Assembly (NCBI GenBank): GCA_021779665.1
Contig: JAJYAG010000037.1
Location: forward strand, 1-42,013
Direction: 5' to 3'
Source: Bacteroidota bacterium
GTDB taxonomy: Bacteria; Bacteroidota; Bacteroidia; Bacteroidales; JAAUTT01
DNA: 42,013 bases
Below, one piece after another: positions 33,691 through 41,337 of this stretch. A program made the position numbers and the translations under genes. A model generated the notes under the pieces. That model did not search any database and was not told the origin of the DNA. It saw only the letters and a program-made list of their open reading frames with translations. Position 1 is the stretch's first letter. The number at the start of each line of letters is the position of its first letter.

Positions 33691-34026
33691 TTAGCAATCG
33701 GTTGAACAATATATTTCTGAGGTGCCAATGTTCCCAAAAAAAGCCTGGAACATTTCCTTATACTTTTGTATGTTGGAGTTACATAAGCAGTAATTGACCT
33801 TGAGGCCATCAATCTGTCCCTTTATCAATCCTAATTCTTTCAGGTCGTTTAAATGCTGCGATACGGTGCTGCGGCTTAAGGGTAACGAATCGGAGATATC
33901 ACCCGAAATACATGTCTTGGTTTCGGCCAGGTATTGCAGAATTGCTAATCGCGCCGGGTGCGAAATGGCTTTGGCGAACTTTGCCAGATCCTGTAAGTCG
34001 GTGCTAAATGCGTCAGCTTTAATCAT
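33691..34026 (-). CDS. arsR: ArsR-family metalloregulator (ArsR1)
   Basis: A 111-residue winged-helix repressor. The start at 34026 (MIKADAF) is preferred; an in-frame ATG at 34065 lies inside the operator palindrome. The recognition region is CISGDISDSLPLSRSTVSQHLNDL. Cysteines available for As(III) are the one in ETKTCISGD, two in NYCLC, and a C-terminal CSTDC; the classical ELCVCDL motif is not present, so the sensing site differs from E. coli ArsR. It heads arsR1-arsC-acr3-sigZ and probably represses itself through the 34037-34074 palindrome. Confidence 0.93.
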   Translation of the reverse strand: MIKADAFSTDLQDLAKFAKAISHPARLAILQYLAETKTCISGDISDSLPLSRSTVSQHLNDLKELGLIKGQIDGLKVNYCLCNSNIQKYKEMFQAFFGNIGTSEIYCSTDC

Positions 34027-34036
34027 GTTTATAAAA

Positions 34037-34074
34037 GTATGTTTTATGTCGTAAAAATACGACATAAAACATAC
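34037..34074. promoter_or_regulatory. Perfect 17-bp inverted repeat, predicted ArsR1 operator
   Basis: GTATGTTTTATGTCGTA (34037-34053) and its exact reverse complement (34058-34074) are separated by AAAA. It begins 10 nt upstream of the arsR1 start and overlaps the region where the promoter must lie. Its symmetry and position are those of an autoregulatory operator for a dimeric repressor. Confidence 0.85.
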
Positions 34075-34106
34075 TAAAAAGATTTTCTATATTAAATAAT
34101 TCTTAA

Positions 34107-34883
34107 TTATTGAGGTTTAATTTTATTAAAGATTCCGGTGAGATACTGGTCGTAGTATCCTTTGATCGTTTCTTCCACTTCCGCCATCGGCCTTACCGGA
34201 ACCAGATCTGCAACCTCATTGTAGGGTAATCCTGAATCAAACAAAGTATTGGCAGTACCGGAGAGCATTTCGGTAATAGCTGTTTCAGCTTCTTTTTCAT
34301 CCATACCAAAACCTACTGCCAGTTCTTTAAGTTTATTCAGCTGAAAAAAGAAATAAGTATGTCCCATGGCGCTTATCACAGCGTAGGCTTCAATTTTCGC
34401 TTCATCCACAACAGGAGTATATCCGAGCTGGCCAAATACATTCATAAAATCCTGCTTCAGCGTAGCAGAGCATTCTTTATTAAAAGCCACAGGATTAACA
34501 CCTTGGTTGATCACAGCAGAGGCACTTGGGTTCATCCTGGCCAGGTTTTTATGACCATCAAGGGCAGTGCTCATCTTTTCCATGGTGATTTTGGGCGCCA
34601 GGGAAACTACCAGTGTATTAAGTTTTATTTTTCCCTTTAAGGCTGAAAGTGTATCCATAAATACCCGAGGATGAAGGGCCAAAAACAATACATCGCTGCC
34701 GGCACATTCCTGCAGGTTATTATGAGATATTTCTGTTCCGGGAAATTCAGCCTTTAACATGCTAAGAGTTTCCTGGTTAATGTCGTAAACATAGATCCTG
34801 TTAAAGGTCATGGATTTGTTTTGAAAAGCGCGGAGAAAGATGCGAGTAATACGCCCACCGCCTATAAATGCAAGTGTTTTCAT
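34107..34883 (-). CDS. ProC-like NAD(P)-binding dehydrogenase in the arsenic cluster
   Basis: A 258-residue soluble protein. The Rossmann start is KTLAFIGGGRITRIFLRAF, a glycine-rich loop in the variant GGGRIT, and the ProC-like helical C-terminal part contains YAVISAMGHTYFFFQL and EAETAITEMLSGTANTLF. It resembles pyrroline-5-carboxylate reductase in fold and length, but its position 3 nt after an ArsP-type permease argues against a housekeeping proline role. A reductase acting on an organic arsenical or on the sulfur/redox partner is possible, but nothing in the sequence shows it. Confidence 0.75.
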   Translation of the reverse strand: MKTLAFIGGGRITRIFLRAFQNKSMTFNRIYVYDINQETLSMLKAEFPGTEISHNNLQECAGSDVLFLALHPRVFMDTLSALKGKIKLNTLVVSLAPKITMEKMSTALDGHKNLARMNPSASAVINQGVNPVAFNKECSATLKQDFMNVFGQLGYTPVVDEAKIEAYAVISAMGHTYFFFQLNKLKELAVGFGMDEKEAETAITEMLSGTANTLFDSGLPYNEVADLVPVRPMAEVEETIKGYYDQYLTGIFNKIKPQ

Positions 34884-34886
34884 ATT

Positions 34887-35909
34887 TTAAAATATTAAAT
34901 TGAATAAATAGCCTACTATCATAATTCCCGCACCTACCACTCCAATAAAGGTAAGTATGAGAGGGAGTTTTAATACTTTTTTAAGAATAATCAATTCGGG
35001 AAGGGAAAGTCCGATAACCGACATCATAAAAGCAAGGGAAGTTCCCAGGGATGCACCTTTTTCGATTAATACCGAAACAATGGGTACAATTCCCGCTGCA
35101 TTCGAATAAAGAGGAATACCAATCAGGATGGATAGCGGAACACTGTACCAGGCCGATTTTCCCATCAATGCTGCCATAAAGTCTTCCGGAACGTACCCAT
35201 GCGCAGCCGCACCAACCGCAATACCGAGAATAACATATATCCAGACTTTCCCGACAATATCCTTAACGGCTTCGTAACCTAAACCCATCCGGATGGAGAA
35301 GGTCATTTTTTCTTCGGGTAATCCGTTATTCCCAATCCTGGTTTTATAAACCCAATCCTGAACCCAGCCCTCCAGCTTAAGCCGTCCGATAGTCCAGCCG
35401 GCAACTATTGCAATCAGAAGTCCTGTACCTACATATATCATCGCCACCTTCCAGCCAAACATGCCAAAAAGCAGGATCACGGCCACTTCATTAATCATTG
35501 GGGCAGCAATGAGAAAGGAGAACGTTACCCCAAGCGGAACACCCGATTCCACAAATCCCAGAAACAGAGGAATAGCCGAACAGGAGCAAAATGGTGTAAC
35601 AATCCCCAGCGAGGCAGCCATGATGTTGCCAAAGAAGGTTGATTTACCTTCCAGCATCCTGCGTGTTCGTTCCGGTGAAAAGTAAGAGCGGATAATCCCC
35701 ACAAAAAAGATGATGAGCACTAAAAGCAATAATACTTTAGGAACTTCGAAGAAAAAAAAGCGAAAGGCTTCGGTAAAATGGGCACCTTTTTCAAGCTTTA
35801 AAACCGAGTCGGTTAACCAGTCGGTAATGGGTTGCAAAAAATGATATACCAGATACCAGACTGGTAATAATAGAATTAGTAACCAGACCTTATTTTTAAG
35901 ATTTTTCAT
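34887..35909 (-). CDS. arsP: ArsP-like permease (PF03773)
   Basis: A 340-residue polytopic protein; the ATG at 35909 is taken as start, because a TTG at 35942 would place the operator inside the gene. The signature GIVTPFCSCSAIPLFLGFVE and the second-half repeat VPLSILIGIPLYSNAAGIVP are typical of ArsP, which exports trivalent methylated or aromatic arsenicals. It lacks the Cys-rich insertion of the permease at 29630. The gene has its own predicted operator (35924-35945), 121 nt after the ArsG-like gene, and leads a two-gene unit with the ProC-like gene. Confidence 0.88.
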   Translation of the reverse strand: MKNLKNKVWLLILLLPVWYLVYHFLQPITDWLTDSVLKLEKGAHFTEAFRFFFFEVPKVLLLLVLIIFFVGIIRSYFSPERTRRMLEGKSTFFGNIMAASLGIVTPFCSCSAIPLFLGFVESGVPLGVTFSFLIAAPMINEVAVILLFGMFGWKVAMIYVGTGLLIAIVAGWTIGRLKLEGWVQDWVYKTRIGNNGLPEEKMTFSIRMGLGYEAVKDIVGKVWIYVILGIAVGAAAHGYVPEDFMAALMGKSAWYSVPLSILIGIPLYSNAAGIVPIVSVLIEKGASLGTSLAFMMSVIGLSLPELIILKKVLKLPLILTFIGVVGAGIMIVGYLFNLIF

Positions 35910-35923
35910 TTTCAATGATATAT

Positions 35924-35945
35924 TTCGTAAAAAGACGAACAATAT
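35924..35945. promoter_or_regulatory. Predicted ArsR2 operator at arsP
   Basis: On the minus strand: ATATTGTTCG, 8 nt, CGAA. It ends 14 nt upstream of the arsP start. The same motif and spacing occur at 37410-37431 and 37743-37764. Confidence 0.7.
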
Positions 35946-36030
35946 GTTTAAAATTTTTACACTACTTCTCTATATCCTATTCAATTTTCCAGGCGGTATT
36001 GGCAGTGAACAGAGGGCGTGGACCGTCGGC

Positions 36031-36729
36031 TTACACATAAACCCTGATGATGTAATAAAAACCAACAATGATAAACAGTACAGCAACGATTCTGCGGAAC
36101 CATCGCTCAAAAGTTCTTACCTTGTTATAAACTCCGCCAATTCCTGAAACGGTATAAGCCAGGATCCCAGAAAAGATAATTACAGGTATTCCCGTTGCCA
36201 GGGCAAAAACCAGCGGAAGGTATAACCCTGAGGCGCTTGTTATAGTCATGGGAATCAGCATTCCAAAATACAATACCCCACTGTAAGGGCAGAAGGCCAG
36301 GGCGAAAATCAATCCAAGCAGTATAGCATCCAGATAATTCCACGATGATTTATTCTGCATCCGCGAGGTAAGGCGGTTCACTCCGGGAAAGCTTATTTTA
36401 ATGAAATCGAGCATAAACAATCCAATGAGGACAAGCAACGGACCTATAAACTTCTCGCCATAGCGTTGAAAGAAACCGGAAAACCTGAACTGGTCAGCAC
36501 CCAGGAATATAATGAGAGCTATGGCGGTATAACTAATTCCACGGCCCAGGGTATAGAAAGTACCGTTCAAAAACACTTTATGCCGGTTTTCTATGTCCTT
36601 ACTGATAAATCCCACTGCGGTAATGTTAGTCGCCAACGGACAGGGGCTGATTGCTGTCATTAAACCCAGCACCAATGCCGAAAGCCATGGCATGGTGCTG
36701 TTCTCGAGAATTCCGGTTAAAAAATCCAT
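36031..36729 (-). CDS. arsG: ArsG-like efflux permease (CcdA/DsbD fold)
   Basis: A 232-residue protein with six membrane helices and the paired-Cys fold of CcdA: AISPCPLATNITAVG with Cys30 and ALAFCPYSGVLYFG with Cys147. In the arsEFG system of Shewanella, ArsG is reported to export trivalent aromatic aminoarsenicals, and the neighbouring arsF- and arsE-like genes support the same role here. The alternative is a general electron-carrier of the CcdA type, but the gene order favours ArsG. It begins 1 nt after the arsF stop, so the two are tightly coupled. Confidence 0.82.
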   Translation of the reverse strand: MDFLTGILENSTMPWLSALVLGLMTAISPCPLATNITAVGFISKDIENRHKVFLNGTFYTLGRGISYTAIALIIFLGADQFRFSGFFQRYGEKFIGPLLVLIGLFMLDFIKISFPGVNRLTSRMQNKSSWNYLDAILLGLIFALAFCPYSGVLYFGMLIPMTITSASGLYLPLVFALATGIPVIIFSGILAYTVSGIGGVYNKVRTFERWFRRIVAVLFIIVGFYYIIRVYV

Positions 36730-36730
36730 A

Positions 36731-37138
36731 TTAAGATTTCAAAAGGCCATCCACCTTTTCTTTTATTACCGATTTAAACTTTTCGGGATTGGTGCGGGCG
36801 TACATAAAACCCTCATTGGTAATGTTGACTTTTGTATTTCCTTTTACAAGCAGTAATGTTTGGCCGGACACCTGGAGGCGGTTAGCCAAAGCCTTGCTCG
36901 ATGCATCATCCAGGTTTACAGCCTGAAACTTTACTTTATCGCCATACAAACTCTGAAGGTCGGCTTTGGTTTCTGCTTCTACTGTTTTGCAGGTCACGCA
37001 ACGACTGGTGAAATGAAAATAATAAGCTTCTACTTTATCAGAACTGGCGGTTGTCTGGCTCTTCTTCTCAGTTTGTGCACTGCATGAGATAAACGGAACG
37101 ATCAGGGCGGTTAACAGAATAAGTTTTATTGTTTTCAT
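36731..37138 (-). CDS. arsF: ArsF-like thioredoxin-fold lipoprotein
   Basis: A 135-residue protein with a leader ending in FISC (Cys19), a probable lipoprotein anchor. The redox motif is CVTC (Cys47-Cys50) in HFTSRCVTCKTVE, followed by a thioredoxin-like core (FQAVNLDDASSKALANRLQV, LLLVKG). This matches proteins named ArsF, proposed with ArsE to reduce the nitro group of nitrophenyl arsenicals such as roxarsone before ArsG exports the amine. That role is established for only a few organisms and is carried over by similarity and gene order. Confidence 0.82.
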   Translation of the reverse strand: MKTIKLILLTALIVPFISCSAQTEKKSQTTASSDKVEAYYFHFTSRCVTCKTVEAETKADLQSLYGDKVKFQAVNLDDASSKALANRLQVSGQTLLLVKGNTKVNITNEGFMYARTNPEKFKSVIKEKVDGLLKS

Positions 37139-37148
37139 GATTTTACGA

Positions 37149-37388
37149 TTATTGGTTTTTACTAATCAGGTCTTTTATTTCGGCAACGGAAGGAACCCGG
37201 CCGGTTAGGGCAACTTTTTCGTTTATCACCAGGGCAGGGGTTTGCATTACTCCGTATCCCATAATTTTCACAATGTCTTCTTCCTTCACAACGTTGGCAG
37301 AAATGCCAAGTTCTGTAACTGCATTACGTGTGGCCTGCTCCAGTGATTTACATTTGGCACAGCCGGTTCCTAAAACTTTTATTTCCAT
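37149..37388 (-). CDS. Small thioredoxin-family protein (ArsE-like)
   Basis: A 79-residue protein starting at 37388; a longer frame begins at a TTG inside the operator. The motif GTGCAKCKSLEQ (Cys10-Cys13) and GYGVMQTPALVINEKVALTG, with the cis-Pro position TPAL, show the small single-domain thioredoxin of the redox-active disulfide type. Position 10 nt before arsF, and behind its own ArsR2-type site, fits the ArsE role in an arsEFG set. The same small proteins also accompany permeases in other metal loci, so the specific name is an inference. Confidence 0.85.
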   Translation of the reverse strand: MEIKVLGTGCAKCKSLEQATRNAVTELGISANVVKEEDIVKIMGYGVMQTPALVINEKVALTGRVPSVAEIKDLISKNQ

Positions 37389-37409
37389 ATTCTTTGGTTT
37401 TGTTCGTAG

Positions 37410-37431
37410 TTCGTGCAATGGCGAACAATAT
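37410..37431. promoter_or_regulatory. Predicted ArsR2 operator at the arsE-like gene
   Basis: Minus strand: ATATTGTTCG, 8 nt, CGAA. It lies 21 nt upstream of the start and overlaps TAATATTG (37433-37426), a one-mismatch -7 box. It sits in the 56-nt gap after arsR2. Confidence 0.7.
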
Positions 37432-37444
37432 TAATAAAATTTTT

Positions 37445-37744
37445 TTAGATGTTCATGAATTTCTTAAAAAGCATCTGGGCTTCTTTCCAGTTTTCTTTAT
37501 TCAAACAGTATTTGATTTTTGGCGCTTCAATCTCACCCTGAATCAGTCCGGCATCTTTTAACTCCTTCAAATGCTGCGAAAGGGTTGATTTAACAACCGG
37601 GAGAACTTCGGTAAGATCGCCACTGTAACAACACGATTGCTTCGAAAGCAACTCAAGAACATACATCCGTATAGGATGACCCATTGCTTTTGCATAGCGG
37701 GCGACCTTCTTCTGTTCTTCGGTTATGATATCCCTTGAGTCCAT
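37445..37744 (-). CDS. arsR: ArsR-family metalloregulator (ArsR2)
   Basis: A 99-residue winged-helix repressor. The recognition part is SGDLTEVLPVVKSTLSQHLKELKDAG, and vicinal cysteines Cys38-Cys39 in LLSKQSCCYSGD occupy the place of the classical As-binding motif. It is clearly different from ArsR1 (single Cys at this place, and no C-terminal CSTDC here). It heads module 2 and lies beside three copies of one operator-like motif, one overlapping its own start codon, which predicts autorepression and control of the arsE-F-G and arsP units. Confidence 0.93.
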   Translation of the reverse strand: MDSRDIITEEQKKVARYAKAMGHPIRMYVLELLSKQSCCYSGDLTEVLPVVKSTLSQHLKELKDAGLIQGEIEAPKIKYCLNKENWKEAQMLFKKFMNI

Positions 37745-37764
37745 ATTGTTCGTTTAATACCGAA
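37743..37764. promoter_or_regulatory. Predicted ArsR2 operator at its own gene
   Basis: Plus strand: ATATTGTTCG, 8 nt, CGAA; the arms TTGTTCG / CGAACAA are perfectly inverted. It overlaps the arsR2 start codon and directly adjoins an exact minus-strand -7 box TACCTTTG (37772-37765), so binding would block the transcription start. Confidence 0.75.
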
Positions 37765-37772
37765 CAAAGGTA
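37765..37772 (-). promoter_or_regulatory. Bacteroidetes-type -7 box of arsR2
   Basis: The minus strand reads TACCTTTG, an exact TAnnTTTG match, 21 nt upstream of the arsR2 start and partly shared with the right operator arm. Confidence 0.6.
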
Positions 37773-37982
37773 ATTATTAAATCTGGAACTCAAAATGTTT
37801 TTGGTTTTTTCTGCATTCACTGGTCTGACCAGGCAAAGGTTAACAGAAACCATTGAAAAGGTTGGATTAGCCATCGGATTTGGATTTCAAAGATTGTGTT
37901 CTGAAATTTTTTTCCTGAATTTCCATCGCCGGTATCTTTTATTCGTTCATCTTTGTCAGTTTTAATAACAAGGATAATATTT

Positions 37983-38585
37983 ATGATGGGTAAGAAAACA
38001 GTTCTGGTCACTTATGCAGTAAAGGAGGAATTTATTCCTGTCCGGATTGAAGGCTGTGAGATAATTCACTTAAGCACGGGTGTTGGCAAAGCTAAGTCTG
38101 CTTATTACTTAACAAAGCAATTTTATCAAAAACGGCCTGATATGGTGTTAAATGTAGGATCGGCTGGTACTCTGAAACATAATATTGGAGATATTTTTTT
38201 AGCTACTCACTTTATTGACCGCGATTATGAAACCATTCAGTTACCTGGAATCGAATACGAAATTGAGCTTTCACATTTACTTAACCAAACACTGAAACAC
38301 TGGGTTTCCAGGTATGAGAAAACCGGTACCTGTAACACCGGTGACACCTTTGTGACAAAAGTGGGTTCCATTACCGGAGATATTATTGATATGGAAGCAT
38401 ATGCGCAGGCTTTTGTTTGTAAACAGTTTGATATTCCATTTCTGGCCGTTAAATATGTTACAGATATAATCGGATCGAATTCAGTTGAAGACTGGGAAAA
38501 GAAATTGCCCGATGCCTGCTGCGGTCTCTTAAACTGGTTTGAAGAAAAAAAGCTCTTACAATTAATCGGATCCTTAGAGGTATAA
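37983..38585 (+). CDS. Nucleosidase, PNP/MTAN-like superfamily
   Basis: A 200-residue cytoplasmic protein; the start is 37983 or the adjacent ATG at 37986. VLNVGSAGTLKHNIGDIFLAT is the purine phosphorylase/nucleosidase phosphate-side segment, and the substrate loop is IIDMEAYAQAFVCKQFDIPF followed by AVKYVTDIIG, with the catalytic-type Asp of MTAN-like enzymes. It is shorter than usual MTA/SAH nucleosidase (about 230). It probably cleaves an adenine- or other purine nucleoside. Transcribed away from the arsenic cluster and not obviously linked to it. Confidence 0.88.
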   Translation: MMGKKTVLVTYAVKEEFIPVRIEGCEIIHLSTGVGKAKSAYYLTKQFYQKRPDMVLNVGSAGTLKHNIGDIFLATHFIDRDYETIQLPGIEYEIELSHLLNQTLKHWVSRYEKTGTCNTGDTFVTKVGSITGDIIDMEAYAQAFVCKQFDIPFLAVKYVTDIIGSNSVEDWEKKLPDACCGLLNWFEEKKLLQLIGSLEV

Positions 38586-38704
38586 GCTTTTTGGACTAAA
38601 GATTGATTTTTATAATCTCTTGTCTTTTTCGTACATTGAGAGAATTGTCATTCTTTTGAAAATCTTATTGTTTTTCAGCCACATTCCATCATTCTCGAAA
38701 ATAC

Positions 38705-39664
38705 TTACCGTGTTAAAAAAAACAATGAACCAACAGCAATTATCGCCCATAAAATAAATCCAAGTGCAAAGCTTCCTGGGCCTGATTTTTTTATTTCACT
38801 TACAGTAATATTTGAGCCGATCAGAAATAGTGCAATAACCATCCCGCGTTTACCTAACCAGTTAAAGTGTTCGTAACTTGTCTGAAAGTTGGGGAATAAA
38901 TTGGCAAATACAATGGCGAGCACAAAGAACAAAATAAACCAGGGGAATTTAATTGATTTTTTTTCGCTGCTTTTATTCATAACCATAATAACCATCGATA
39001 ATGGAATAATCCATAATGCACGGATAAGTTTTACAGTTGTGGCAACCTGCAAGGCCTTTTCACCATAAATTGCACCTGCACCAACAACCGAACTGGTATC
39101 GTGAATGGCTATGGCGGCCCAGTTCCCGAAAGTTTCCTGACTTAACCCTAACTTGAGACCGATAAAAGGGAACAGAAACAAGGCAATGGCATTCAGCACA
39201 AAAACCACGATAAGTGCAAACGAGTTTTGATAGTCCTTACTGTTAAGGATGGGAGCAACTGCCGCAATGGCACTGCCGCCGCAAATGGCTGTTCCCGTAG
39301 CAATAAGTAAAGAAATGTTTTTTTCAACTCTAAAGAGTTTCCCGAGCAAAATACCAAGTATCATCACTGCAGTGACAGAAATTATTGTTTCCCGAAAACC
39401 GTTTTTCGATGATGAAATTACAGCGCTCAAACTCATTCCAAAGCCCATTAAAACAATGGAAGCCTGAAGGATTTTAGAAGTGTATCTATGAATGTTTTCG
39501 TTCTTTATTCCGATAACTGAAAGCAATAAGCCAATAAATAACGCAACTGCCGGAGACATAAACGGCAAAAAACAAGCACAAATAATAATTGAATAGAGCC
39601 AGTTGTAATGCTTTAAATTTTTCTCTGTACCAACCATGCCGCCTAATACTTTTACGAATTTCAT
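38705..39664 (-). CDS. yeiH: YeiH-family transporter (PF03601, putative sulfate/sulfite exporter)
   Basis: A 319-residue protein with ten or so helices. Family segments include YTSKILQASIVLMGFGMSLS, TGTAICGGSAIAAVAPIL and AAIAIHDTSSVVGAGAIYG. The ATG at 39664 is taken as start; an upstream in-frame TTG at 39685 is possible. YeiH proteins are putative sulfur-compound exporters and are often controlled by the LysR regulator YeiE next door. Here the LysR gene lies 73 nt upstream on the same strand, supporting the pair. Its transport substrate is unproven. Confidence 0.93.
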   Translation of the reverse strand: MKFVKVLGGMVGTEKNLKHYNWLYSIIICACFLPFMSPAVALFIGLLLSVIGIKNENIHRYTSKILQASIVLMGFGMSLSAVISSSKNGFRETIISVTAVMILGILLGKLFRVEKNISLLIATGTAICGGSAIAAVAPILNSKDYQNSFALIVVFVLNAIALFLFPFIGLKLGLSQETFGNWAAIAIHDTSSVVGAGAIYGEKALQVATTVKLIRALWIIPLSMVIMVMNKSSEKKSIKFPWFILFFVLAIVFANLFPNFQTSYEHFNWLGKRGMVIALFLIGSNITVSEIKKSGPGSFALGFILWAIIAVGSLFFLTR

Positions 39665-39726
39665 TTCTAAACTTTTTGCTTGCAAAAGTATAGACGCGAT
39701 ATAATTAATACAAATACCAAATATTT

Positions 39727-39749
39727 ATATGTTATAATTATATGTTATA
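39727..39749. repeat. Two direct copies of ATATGTTATA between LysR and yeiH
   Basis: The 10-bp sequence ATATGTTATA occurs at 39727-39736 and 39740-39749, 13 bp apart, straddling the LysR stop and 63-85 nt upstream of yeiH. AT-rich direct repeats here could be a regulator-binding site. The evidence is only position and repetition. Confidence 0.4.
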
Positions 39750-40625
39750 GTTTAATAGGAAACTTTCAAATAACTCCACCTGTTGGCTTTTATGTCCGTG
39801 CTTGTAAGCTAAGCGGAATTTTCGCGGAATGGTAAATCCTGTAACTTTAAGTTTGACAAGTGTTTTCATGAATAGTTCGTTCTGAACTGCCTTTTCCGAT
39901 ACAATGGCCAATCCGTCGAAATCCTGCAGGAAATTTTTAATGGACTCGGTGCTTCCCAGATGAATGAGTGTGTTGAGGTTTTCGAAGTTGATGTTTTGCT
40001 GCGAAAATACCTGTTTTATCACTTCAAGAGTTCCGGAACCCTGCTCGCGCAATACTATCGGTATTTGCATCAAATGGTCTTTGGTAATGGTTTCGCGTTT
40101 GGCATAAACGCTATTTTTACCGGTCACCACTATCAGCTCATCATCAAGAAAATCTTTATACCTGACGCCCGCCTGCGATGAATGGTTTTCGACCAGGGCT
40201 ACATCTACCTGATTATCCAACAGCAATTTTTCCATTTCAAACGAGTTGCCGTTCATCAGGTAAATTTGGATTTTCGGATACCGTTTGTGAAACGATGCAA
40301 TAACCTTAGGAATAACATATTGAGATATGGTTGAACTGGCGCCAATTTTAAACTCGCCTGATATGCTGTTGTGCAATTGCCCGATTTCAAAATCGAGATT
40401 GCGGTATTGTTGTGCAATTTCTTTAAAAGCATTATACACTTTTTCGCCAGCCTTGGTCAGGTAAATTTTATTGCCTTTTCGCTCTAAAAGATTCGTTTTG
40501 TAGCGTTCTTCCAGCTCTTTAATATGTCGTGTAACTGCTGGTTGACTTATATTGAGGTCATTTGCCGCTTTAGAAAAGCTTAGGTTTTCAGCAACTGACA
40601 TAAAAACAGAATCCCGGTAATCCAT
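39738..40625 (-). CDS. LysR-family regulator (CysB/YeiE-like)
   Basis: A 295-residue regulator. The N-terminal winged helix reads SVAENLSFSKAANDLNISQPAVTRHIKELE, and the effector domain begins about residue 90 with GEFKIGASSTISQYVIPKVIA, the opening of the CysB/YeiE/CbbR effector fold. It precedes a YeiH transporter gene on the same strand, the conserved YeiE-YeiH arrangement, and probably activates it in response to a sulfur metabolite. Length and domain order are normal. Confidence 0.93.
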   Translation of the reverse strand: MDYRDSVFMSVAENLSFSKAANDLNISQPAVTRHIKELEERYKTNLLERKGNKIYLTKAGEKVYNAFKEIAQQYRNLDFEIGQLHNSISGEFKIGASSTISQYVIPKVIASFHKRYPKIQIYLMNGNSFEMEKLLLDNQVDVALVENHSSQAGVRYKDFLDDELIVVTGKNSVYAKRETITKDHLMQIPIVLREQGSGTLEVIKQVFSQQNINFENLNTLIHLGSTESIKNFLQDFDGLAIVSEKAVQNELFMKTLVKLKVTGFTIPRKFRLAYKHGHKSQQVELFESFLLNYNI

Positions 40626-40724
40626 AATATTTTATTTTATGCTCCATTAGTGGCCGGTTAAAGTTAATAGATTTCTCCCTGCCATCGAAATGAAAAGGCA
40701 TTGTGTTTATTTAAACAGAGGCGG

Positions 40725-40750
40725 ATGCTGGAGGCAAACACCTCCAGCAT
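40725..40750. terminator. Hairpin downstream of the Rnk-like gene
   Basis: A perfect 10-bp stem ATGCTGGAGG / CCTCCAGCAT with a 6-nt loop lies 30 nt after the stop at 40780 (minus strand). It has no immediate T-run, so it is a weaker terminator or a mixed one serving both flanks. Confidence 0.6.
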
Positions 40751-40779
40751 ATAGTCAGGCTATCATCTTATTAAATTTT

Positions 40780-41205
40780 TTAAATGCTCATCTCCTGCAG
40801 GTCTACCCCATTGGCCTCGGGTTGGTAAATAACATTCCTGATAGTTACTGTCTTGATGCCATCAGGAACTTTGAATGACACAGTTTCCCCTTTTCGGCAT
40901 CCTAATAACGCCCGTCCTAAAGGAGATAGCACAGATATCCGGCCATCATTCAAATTGGCTTCATCAGGGTATGCAAGCCGAAGCATTTTGGAGGTTCCTG
41001 ATTGCGCAAAAACAACCTCAATAACCGAATTCATTGTTACATATTCAGGGTTTATTTTATTAGGTTCTACTAATTTAGCCTGCTTAATCTCGATGTTGAG
41101 GCGATTTAATTCGAGAAGATTAGAATCTTTACTATCAAGCAAATTGAGAATCATTGAATTTAATTTTGAATAATCCAGTTTCGATAAGATAATTTCATTT
41201 TTCAT
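40780..41205 (-). CDS. GreA/GreB C-terminal-domain protein, Rnk-like
   Basis: A 141-residue protein. A short helical N-terminus (SKLNSMILNLLDSKDSNLLE) is followed by the FKBP-like GreA/GreB C-terminal domain: VTMNSVIEVVFAQSGTSKML, ISVLSPLGRALLGCRKGETV, VPDGIKTVTIRNV. The long coiled coil of GreA is missing, and the length equals Rnk proteins, which bind RNA polymerase without stimulating transcript cleavage. It is a single gene with a hairpin downstream. Confidence 0.88.
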   Translation of the reverse strand: MKNEIILSKLDYSKLNSMILNLLDSKDSNLLELNRLNIEIKQAKLVEPNKINPEYVTMNSVIEVVFAQSGTSKMLRLAYPDEANLNDGRISVLSPLGRALLGCRKGETVSFKVPDGIKTVTIRNVIYQPEANGVDLQEMSI

Positions 41206-41337
41206 GACAACTTAATTTAAATTCTACATCACTGAAATGATATACAGCCTCAGGATAATTACATCTGTGACGATGAATAAAGAAGTTAAGGGCCTACACC
41301 TGGAGGCTGCCCGTTAATAAAAGTGAATGGAAGAATT

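Noticed and set aside
33680-33709. Upstream TTG start for arsC
   Set aside because: It would overlap arsR1, and MKILILC at 33679 is the normal ArsC N-terminus.
35910-35942. Upstream TTG start for arsP
   Set aside because: It would translate through the operator motif; the ATG at 35909 fits the family start.
40690-40878. 62-codon plus-strand open frame
   Set aside because: It overlaps the hairpin at 40725-40750 and the Rnk-like gene's 3' end; no support.
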